64,000 nucleotides of DNA from Neostapfia colusana (Eukaryota > Streptophyta > Magnoliopsida > Poales > Poaceae). Positions 54,668 through 64,000 of this stretch are shown piece after piece. Every line of letters starts with the position of its first letter. Positions within the stretch are counted from its first letter, which is position 1. The stretch lies in NCBI GenBank assembly GCA_030760725.1, contig JASWHV010000001.1, positions 22,875,928-22,939,927 on the forward strand, written 5' to 3'. The notes beneath the pieces were generated by a model. It was not told the origin of the DNA and made no database searches. It saw nothing but the letters and a program-made list of their open reading frames with translations. The translations under genes were made by a program, and so were the position numbers.

Positions 54668-55793
54668 TGTCGAAGTGTTCGGTCGACACTTCCCCCGGGC
54701 CTGCACTGGGCAGCCCGCGGAGGTTCTTTTTTCGGTGGGGCTAGTCCCTTGCGGAGAGCTTGCGCGGATGGACGAGTTAGTAAGAGCTTGACACTGTGAG
54801 TTTTACGTGGTTCAGGCTGCCGGAGCGTAAAACCCTACGTCCACGGCGAGCTATGGAGCTCGCTGTATTGCTTGCTGCTTAGGGCCGGAGTCCTGAGCTT
54901 GGGGGTGAGTTACAGCTTGGGCGTGAATGGCTAGCGTATGAGTTGCAGAAATGCGAACCCACGGGTGCGGATGGCTAGAGCCCGAACCCCTGCTAACGTC
55001 GCCTACCCGAGCCTTTTATAGTCCAAGACTCGGGTGGCTTACAAGGGGGGCCGGGACCCGACAGGTGGTCCCGGGGAGATTGACTGATATCTACTGTATC
55101 TGCAGTTATGCTAGTAGTTGTCTCTACCGAAGGCTTCTGAGTCTTCGTCTTGTAGCTCTGCCCATGCCGCATGCTAGTCGTAGTGGATGATGACGGCGGG
55201 GGCGGCATGGGATGTCTTGTCGCTGCGTTTATTGGCTGGCAGCCTCTGACACCACGCGCCAGTGTGTGATGCGACTGGGCGCAACAGCACCTAACAGAGG
55301 CGTGCTCCGCGTCTCCGCGTCTTGGGAAGGCGCGGGCCTTGAATACCTTGTACGGACGAGGTATAGGGCGTTTTTACGCCCGCTGCCTATCGCTCGGGGG
55401 CAGGCAGCGCCGTTCTGCTGGCCACGTGGCGGGCCCGGAGCCCTCCTCAGAAGAGAGGAGGGTCCGGCCCCGCAGGACACGTGGAGCCTTCGGACCTCTC
55501 CCCGCGGAGGGGGAGGTTCGGCTTCTGTTGGCCACGCGGCGAGCCCGGAGCTCCTCTCTGAGGAGAGGGAGGTTCGGCCTCTCCGGACACGAGGCACCTT
55601 CGGACCTCTCTCCCGCGGAGGGGGAGGTCCGGCTTCTGTATGCCACGTGGTGGGCCCGGAGCTCTCCTCTGGAGAGAGGGAGGTCCGGCCCCGCTGGACG
55701 CGTGGTGCCTTCGGAGCTCTCCCTGCGGAGAAGGCCGAGATCCTTAGTCATTTTCCCCTGTGCGCGGGGTACCCCATATCGAGGGTACCGACA
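54668..55793 (-). repeat. Element H 5' LTR
   Basis: About 96% like 49015-50133, with the same TATA box (55014-55020) and six-unit array. It carries a short insertion of CCGCGT-type sequence near 55315. Confidence 0.92.
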
Positions 55794-57533
<1,740 letters not shown>

Positions 57534-57622
57534 TATTTATTTATTTGATCAACAAAGAAGCCTTCAAGGTCACTCTTAAGACCTAAAAGTTCTCACTTTG
57601 ATCAGAGGGGGAAAAACTATCA

Positions 57623-57870
57623 ACCACTACCATTATAAAAAATTGATAAAATACCCTTATGTATGTTTTAAAATTACCCATTGTTACTATCATAAAAAAT
57701 AGACTAAATAACTAAATATGTTTGTAGATTACCCACCACTGTCATTGTCAAAATATTAGACTAAAATACTCCTCTATGTATTTTTAAATTGCTCGCCATT
57801 GCCATTTTCAAAAAATGATTCAAAATACCTAAACATTTGTAAAGTATCCACCACTACCCTGTAAGAAAGT
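57623..57870. repeat. Degenerate ~56-bp tandem repeat
   Basis: The block ACCACTACCAT and its variants start at 57623, 57679, 57735, 57795 and 57850, each followed by an A/T-rich stretch with ATAAAAAATAGACTAAAATAC-like wording and ending in ACCC. About four and a half diverged copies. Confidence 0.8.
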
Positions 57871-58599
57871 TTGGAATAAATCATTGCAGAAACAGTACCT
57901 CCCATGAACATTTTGTTTTTGGGGAAAAAGATCCCAATGAACATTTTTTTCGTAGAGTCTCATTTTAGAGAATCCTGTACGCTACGACTCCCAGTTTGGG
58001 AGCACCCCAAGTCCCCAACCAGCCAAAAATGTGCTGCAGTGGTTTGGACCAAGGCTACCACAACTTTAGCCCATATTACGATTGCATGTCGGCTGCTGGG
58101 TACGGCAACAACAGGCAACATTATTTCTCGAACAAGAACTATGATTGCCCAAAATTCCTTTTATTTCAGAATCAAATTCCTCTCTCTTTTTTGTTTTTTC
58201 TTTGGATCAAACAGTTGTTGGAATTATCATTGTTATATTTCAATTCCTTTGGCTGTTTCTCCACAGTAACATAACACTGTGATGAGGGAAGTAGAGTTCC
58301 AGATTGCTAGTCCGATAACAGGTAAGTGAAAAAAAGGCGGCAATAATACAATAATGCATGATCTGTCAGTTACCATTCTCTACAACCACCAAGTTTGACA
58401 TGCCTTTGCAGGTGAGTTTATTTTATTTAAGATTATACCAATCAGATAACCACTTTTTTTCGTTGTATTTGCACATGTTTGATCCTTGTTGCCTTTCTGC
58501 TAACAAGGATCTAAGGTTCTACAGCCGTAGGAGAAGATTGGTTTGGATTTATGGCATCTTTTTGATAACTTGTTTTGCGAGTCTCCGACCAGAAAAAGG
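57871..58599. other. Intergenic DNA with a possible exon relic
   Basis: A frame at 57996-58160 on the plus strand reads with Tyr/Asn/Cys-rich wording (GYHNFSPYYDCMSAAGYG) that looks protein-like, but there are no supporting splice sites or recognised family. No gene is called. Confidence 0.35.
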
Positions 58600-58601
58600 T
58601 A

Positions 58602-58702
58602 CTTCCTCTGTTCTGAAATAAATGACATTTAGAACAACTAATTTAGTTCAATTTGAACTAATTTTTTTGTCCTAAACATCATTTATTTTAGAACCGAGGG
58701 AG
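58602..58702. mobile_element. Stowaway-like MITE (Tc1/mariner type), 101 bp
   Basis: Ends CTTCCTCTGTTCTGAAATAA and TTTAGAACCGAGGGAG are inverted repeats of the Stowaway type, flanked on both sides by TA (58600-58601 and 58703-58704). It is non-coding and contains the usual AAATGACATTT core. Confidence 0.85.
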
Positions 58703-58704
58703 TA

Positions 58705-60106
58705 TTACTTCACTGAACTGATCCCGGGCGTGTTAATATCACGCTTTGGTCCCTCATCCTTGAATCTTGGAAGTATGTGAAGACCGAATCTAATCAAAGA
58801 GTTTCTTTAAAAATCATTTTTAAACAAAGTGATGACATTTTTGAGATAGTAGTACATTTTCTTTGTCAAAGCGGCAACTGTACTGTTTTGCCTCTGGATA
58901 CTGATCGCTGTGAGCATATCAATTTCATGGGGCTCGCTTTCTCATACAGTACATGGTCCCTGCACTGATATGATTGTTCTGTACGGAAAAAAAATCTACG
59001 GGTATTTAAGTGATGGAGACGCCGAAATAATCAGCGGCTAGGTTTCGGTGCGGAAAACCGGCACGTACGGCATCACCCATGCAGACTAGCACTACTAGTT
59101 TGGAGAAGCTCTCAACGTCCCGAATGAAAAAAATAGAAGTTTTATTTTTTTCGTTTTAAAATAAATGACGTTCAAAATAAAAAAATAGTTTAATTAAAAT
59201 TATATTAGTTGTCTTAAGTATCATTTAATGAACAGAGAGAAAATATCATGTTTGGAGATATCTTCGCATATGAGGAGCTTGGAACCGGTACAAGTACGTA
59301 GTACCACCCAAAAGACGACACATGAGCACCGCGATCCAGTCCATGAATATCTGCATGATGATGAGCTGATGGGCCGACCTCTCTGCACGACGTCGCTGGT
59401 CAAAAACGACCGGCGGCTGGATCAGATAGGCCACCCGTCGAGTGCTCGAGAGCGGGCACGCGTCACTTTCAGCAGGCAGGCAGAGCGTGCGTGGTCAGCC
59501 GGACCGGGAGGAAGCGAGGCGAGAGATCCCCAGGACGATCACGTGACACCAGCTAGCGCCGTCGTGTCGCCTTTCCCCTGCCGCTTTCTGCAGGACGCAG
59601 CAGCAGCACCAGCGCATGCAACGCAACGCAACGCTCATCCTCCCCTCCCCTCCTCCTCCCTCCGCTCCCCATCGGCATGGACGCCCTGCACGCCTTCACT
59701 TCGCGCCCATGCCGCTGCTGTTGACGAGAGACACGCCTGCTGTGTCCTGGCCATGGAAAGCGATCGACCGGGCCACGGCCCGATTGGCACGGCGGCGCGG
59801 TGGAGCCGCGCGCGCGCCTGCCCACGCACGACACGAGCGAGATGCATGCACGCGCGCACTCGGCTTTCTCGAGTCCCGGAGGCTGCCGGGCGGGACCGTC
59901 CAATGAATTCTCAAACCTCCATAACTCGACGCATTGCACATCACGGTTTCGTTTTGGGCAGGGAATAGAAGCCACTGCTACTGGTAAACGATCATACGTG
60001 GACTGAACCGTAGACAAACAGCTTCTGTATCTACTGTACTTAATATACCGACACAGACATATCTGGTCACTGAAAAGCCTGAAACGCACGAGAGAAAGTT
60101 GGACGG
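58705..60106. other. Intergenic DNA, partly CpG-rich
   Basis: 59140-59225 looks like a decayed Stowaway arm (AAATAAATGACGTTC). 59400-59900 is GC- and CpG-rich with long but featureless Ala/Arg/His-rich ORFs on both strands; it may be a promoter or first-exon region of a gene, but nothing supports a model. Confidence 0.4.
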
Positions 60107-60145
60107 CACTCACTCACTCACTCACTCACTCACTCACTCACTCAC
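60107..60145. repeat. (CACT)n microsatellite
   Basis: Nine to ten CACT repeats. Confidence 0.93.
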
Positions 60146-60503
60146 CCGACCCGTGTGTGACTCATCTGTGAGACTGAGACAGACACAAGCTTTCCCCATT
60201 TAACTGAACCGCGAATGCTGGCCTGGCAGCCCTGCGCGTTTGCAAATTCTCGCAGTCATCTCCCCTGCTTTCCTGCTGCCCCACATTGCTCGACATGGCC
60301 CCCTGCTGCTGCAGCTGACACCACTCAGCATCGGCCGTCAATAGATTCTCCTTTGGATTTTAACTGCCCACTGTTATTTTCCACTTTCCATCCTCACCTC
60401 GCATTGAAGCGGCATGGGAGGTGGTGGATACAGGAACGGAAAGCAAATCTCTGTGTGTATACTGCTGTGCCTACAGAATGTAACACCCCAGCAGTCACAA
60501 CAT
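60146..60503. other. Intergenic DNA / possible 3' edge of element I
   Basis: On the minus strand GCTGGGG followed by TGTTACATT (about 60486) could be a polypurine tract and 3' LTR start, but I do not recognise an LTR in the following sequence. Confidence 0.35.
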
Positions 60504-63500
60504 CTAGCCACTGTAGATGTTGAGACTAGACCGAAACTCAGAGAACAGTGACGATGGGAGGCCCTTCGTGAAGATGTCGGTAAACTGCGTCGTCGTCGGG
60601 ACATGGTGTACCCGAACCTCGCCACGTGCAACCCGCTCACGAACAAAGTGGAGGTCGGTCTCCACATGCTTTGTACGCTGATGCTGGACCGGGTTGGTGG
60701 AGAGGTACATGGCGCTGACGTTGTCGCAGTAGATCAGGATGCTCCTGACGATGGGAGTGTGGAGCTCCTAAAGCAGCTGCTGAAGCCAAGAGGCCTCAGC
60801 TACGCCGTTAGGCACGGCGCGATACTCCACCTCAGCACTCGAGCGCGACACCATGGGCTGTCGCTTCGAGGATCAAGAGACGAGGTTACCGCCCAGGAAG
60901 ACGACGTACCCAGAAGTAGAGCGTCGTGTGTCCGGGCAGCCTGCCCAGTCAGCGTCGGTGTACACGACCAGCTCGGAGGCCATGTCACGTCGAAGGGGGA
61001 GGCCATAGTCGAGGGTACCTCGTAGGTACCGAAGAATCCGCTTCACAGCGGTGAGGTGCGGCTCCCTTAGGTCATGCATGTGGAGGCACACCTGCTGAAC
61101 CGCATACGAGATATCCGGCCTGGTGAAGGTGATGTACTGAAGGGCACCTGCAAGACTCCTGTAAGCAGTGGGGTCAGAGACAGGTGTGCCGTCGGTAGCG
61201 GAGAGCTTCGCCTGAGTATCCACTGGAGTGGAGCATGGCTTGCACTCAGCCATGCCCGCTCGCTAGAGGATATCCAGGCAGTACTGTCGCTGGTGAAGGA
61301 ACAAGCCGCCTGGTCGGTCCTCGACCGCAATACCCAGGAAGTGGTGGAGACGGCCCAGATCCTTCATAGCGAACTCCTGCTGTAGAGTAGAAATGATGCG
61401 CCCAAGCACAGCCGGACTAGATGTTGTCAGTACAATGTCATCGACGTACAGTAGAAAGTAAGCAGTGTCACTGCCACGTCGATAGACAAACAGCGAAGTG
61501 TCCGACTTAGCTTCGACGAACCCCTGTGAGACCAAGAAGGAGGCGAACCGGCTATACCAGGCTCGCGGTGCCTGCTTCAGTCCGTACAAGGATTTGTTCA
61601 GCTTACAGACAATGTCTGGGTGAGCTAATCAACAAATCCTGCCGGCTGACTGCAGTACACCGTCTCGGTCAGTGTACCGTGGAGGAAGGCATTCTTGACG
61701 TCCAACTGGTGGACAGGCCAAGAACGCGAGAGAGCCAGCGACAGAACGGTACGAACCATAGCCGGCTTCACCACCGGGCTGAAGGTCTCACCATAGTCGA
61801 CTCCAGGGCGCTGAGTGAAACCCCGAAGTACCCACCGAGCCTTGTACCTCTCCAAGGTACCGTCCGCCTTCTTCTTATGTGTGAACACACACTTGCCCTT
61901 GACAACATTGCCACGACCGGGGCGGGGAACCAGGTCCCAGGTCCGGTTGGCAAGTAGGTCCTCATGCTCTTCCTCCATAGCGTGGCGCCAGTGAGGGTCG
62001 GCGAGGGCACTACGCACGGAAGTAGGTATGGGTGAGATCGAAGAAGAGTCAGTCGGTGGAGATGTCTTCGACGAGAAAGCGGCCCCAGCGAAGCGCTCTA
62101 CTGGTCGGAGACTCCCACACGCACGTCGAGTCACCATCGGATGGACGTGACCAGGATCCCTGTGGAGAAGAGAAGGATTGTACACCGGTCGCTCGGGTAC
62201 AACAACCTTCTCTCGTCGTGGGTAGACGAGAGTGGGTCTCGAGGCCGTGCGTGGCGCAGCTGGAGCAGCCCCCCTCTCGTCGCTGGTAGACAAGTGCGGG
62301 GTCAGCGAAGCGAGAAGTTGTCGTCGGTGCTGCGCGTGGCGCAGCTGGTGGCGTCGTGCTCACTGCAGGCGACGTCGGGGAAGCTGAGGCAGCGCGTGGC
62401 GCAGCTGGTGACGTAGAGGTCACCCGAGGCGTAGCAGGTGACGCCGGGGGCACCTGAGGTACAACAGGTGACGTCGGGGAAGCCACGCGTGGCACAGCGG
62501 GTGACGTCGGAGGCGTCGATGCCGCACGTGGTGCAGCAGGTGATGCCGGGGGCACCTGAGGCGTAGCATGTGTCGAACCTGCAGAAGAAAGAGGCCAAGG
62601 CAGCTGGGAAGCAGCCTCGGGGTCAGTGGGAAAAAGAGAATCCAGCTCCGTGGTGGAACCGGAAGAGGTGGTGGAGAAAGGAAAGGAGGACTCGTCGAAG
62701 ACGACGTGTCGAGAGATCAAAAGACGGTGAGTAGTGAGATCTAAGCACCGGTACCCCTTATGATCAAGGGAATACCCGAGAAAAACACACAGTGTCGAGC
62801 GGGCCGCAAGCTTATGTGGGGCAGTGGTGAAAAGGTTACGGTAGCAAGCGCACCCGAAAACTCGAAGGTTATCGTAAAGAGGATCGGTGCCATATAGAGC
62901 AAAGTAGGGGGTGGAGCCACTAATCGCCTTGGTGGGAAGACGATTAATCCGAAGTGTGGCAGTCTAGAGAGCCTCCACCTAGTATTGGGCTGGAACAGAT
63001 GCCTGGAACATCAAGGAGCGCATGACATCATTGGTGGTGCGAATCATGCGCTCTGCCTTGCCGTTTTGAGGAGAGGTACACGGACAAGACATGTGTAGCT
63101 GTACCCCATGTGCGGAGAGAAAGTTACGAAATGTAGAGTTATCAAACTCGCGTCCGTTATCGCACTGGACAGCTCGTATGGTGTGGCCAAACTGAGTAGA
63201 AATCCAAACGAAGAAGTGAGAAAGAGTAACAAAAGTCTCAGACTTCAATCGTAATGGAAAAGTCCGGGAAAAATGAGAAAAATCATCAATGATCACCAAG
63301 TAATAATTAAAGCCCGATACACTGGTAATGGGAGATGTCCACAAATCACAATGTATAAGATCAAACACATGCTCAACATGAGTCACAGAAGTGGGAAAAG
63401 GAAGCCGAACATGGCGACCAAGCTGACAAGCATGACATAGGGAGTCATGTGTGCCCCTAGAACACGAGATAAAAGAACTACTCGACAACTTCAACATAGC

Positions 63501-63929
63501 ATCTGCACCAGGGTGGCCAAGCCGGCGATGCCAAATGGTGGATAAAGCTGTCGTAGACAAAGTGAAAGGCGGTGATGCAGCGGAAGTAGGAAGTCGAAGT
63601 GTGTATAGGGGCCCCGAGCTATCACATCGAAAAAGAGGTCGCCGGGTAGAAAGATCCTTCACAGACAAACCAAAAGGATCAAACTCAATGGAAAGATTGT
63701 TGTTAGTGGTAAAACGACGGACAGAAAGCAAGTTTTGAATGATATCCGGAGCGACAAGAATGTTTTTAAGCTGGAAAGACCCTGGGAGACCGGAATCACC
63801 TACTGAGGTGGTTGAAAGAATAGACCCATTCCCAACAACGATAGATGAAGGAAAAGAGGGATTGGGATGGTGGTTGGAAGATAGTATACCAGGATTAGGA
63901 GTGGTATGGTATGATGCTTCGGAGTCAAC
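60504..63929 (-). pseudogene. Element I: Ale/Retrofit-type copia Pol pseudogene, 5' end cut by element J
   Basis: Minus strand, in order: protease (63929 to about 63880; the catalytic triplet reads DSEA instead of DSGA), LSVRRF..EFDPFG segment, GAG-pre-integrase (IWHRRLGHP) and integrase core (DLWTSP, CDNGREF, NGKAERM; 62979-63731). Next come stops near 62970-62985, the integrase C-terminus, a repeated Pro/Ala/Thr linker (about 62300-62570), RT (61263-62293, with KARWVLRGFTQRPG and YVDD about 61448-61437) and RNase H (60504-61253, DADWAGCPDTRRSTSGYVVFLG). It has at least five frame changes or stops. It ends with a TAG at 60504-60506. Gag lies beyond 63930, where a Tekay-like LTR was inserted. 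Confidence 0.88.
62300..62570 (-). repeat. Pro/Ala-rich minisatellite in the integrase-RT linker of element I
   Basis: Degenerate 36-42-bp units around GCACGTGGTGCAGCAGGTGA-like wording encode variants of PAVPRVAS/PAAPRAAS on the minus strand. Confidence 0.75.
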
Positions 63930-64000
63930 TGTAAGGGCCTAAGTTTTTGGCACATACTCATGGTGCTCATCACACCACACACACACTTCGTTTGAAGAGA
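63930..64000 (+). repeat. Element J: start of a Tekay-like LTR (continues beyond window)
   Basis: TGTAAGGGCCTAAGTTTTTG begins abruptly inside element I's protease and aligns over its visible 71 bp with the start of element B's LTR (reverse complement of 19739 downward), with several differences and small gaps. Confidence 0.8.

Larger units (their letters stand above)
49015..55793 (-). mobile_element. Element H: Tat-lineage Ty3 element, internally deleted, TSD ATATA
   Basis: LTRs 49015-50133 and 54668-55793 (1119 and 1126 bp) bracket 4.5 kb. Target duplication ATATA is present at 49010-49014 and 55794-55798. Sense is the minus strand: LTR start TGTCGGTACC, end CTTCGACA, purine-rich GGGGGCCAC before the 3' LTR. 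Inside, from right to left: gag with a tandem duplication, archaeal-type RNase H, an integrase fragment and a 115-bp tandem array. Protease and reverse transcriptase are absent. I count about 40 LTR differences (about 3.5%), so it is older than element F. Confidence 0.9.

Noticed and set aside
59110..59225. Second complete Stowaway MITE
   Set aside because: Only an internal AAATAAATGACGTTC-like stretch is recognisable; terminal inverted repeats and TA flanks are not clear.
59228..59968. 246-codon plus-strand ORF and several overlapping minus ORFs
   Set aside because: CpG-rich DNA open on several frames, Ala/Arg/His-rich translation, no family resemblance and no splice or promoter support.
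60240..60486. 3' LTR of copia element I
   Set aside because: A possible TGTTACATT start follows a short purine run, but no LTR body, end or target duplication could be recognised.

Overview
The window is grass (Poaceae) nuclear DNA. Most of it is nested LTR retrotransposons, with one ordinary low-copy gene. The case for a grass rests on the types of element (Tekay-like chromoviruses with 3-4 kb LTRs, a Tat-type Ty3 element, two Ty1/copia lineages, a LINE fragment, a hAT relic, a Stowaway-like MITE) and on a seven-exon gene for an RSS3/LHW-type bHLH-MYC_N protein whose wording is typical of cereals. I cannot name the species.

Layout. Everything from 1 to 44874 is one nest. The outermost layer I can see is a 94-bp LTR remnant (element G, 44781-44874). 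Element D (Ty3 chromovirus, minus strand) was inserted into G. D was hit twice. (i) Its pol is cut at 23121 by the LTR of element C (19740-23120, minus). C's LTR was hit by element B (10534-19739, minus), and B's pol was hit by element A (1-10533, plus), which is intact, has identical LTR ends and is probably the youngest. (ii) D's 5' LTR was hit by a copia element E (28420-44320, minus), and E's gag was then hit by a complete element F (30696-41601, plus, target-site duplication GATGT on both sides). Element E later lost its 3' half.

The non-nested island 44875-49014 holds a hAT relic, the RSS3-like gene on the minus strand (CDS 45540-47458), its TATA box, a near-perfect 109-bp hairpin just upstream of that TATA box, and the 3' end of a LINE. 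Element H (49015-55793, minus, TSD ATATA) sits in the LINE tail. H is a Tat-lineage element that has lost protease and reverse transcriptase, has a duplicated gag leader and carries a 115-bp tandem array. 55794-60503 is intergenic DNA with microsatellites, a degenerate ~56-bp tandem repeat and a Stowaway-like MITE. 60504-63929 is a decayed Ale/Retrofit-type copia (element I, minus). It is interrupted at 63930 by the first bases of another Tekay-like LTR (element J) related to that of B.

The most unusual signals are these. (1) A 3' splice-site consensus abuts the gag start codon in four separate Ty3 elements, and another precedes an extra ORF in B. (2) That extra ORF encodes a coiled-coil protein with a nuclear-localisation-like cluster, upstream of gag. 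(3) The palindrome GGACTAGTCC is clustered in the U3 of copia E in groups spaced about two helical turns apart. (4) A ~55-bp CACGTG-bearing repeat module is shared by LTRs of two different Ty3 lineages, in opposite orientations relative to transcription. (5) A 52-bp-arm hairpin lies in the promoter of the RSS3-like gene.
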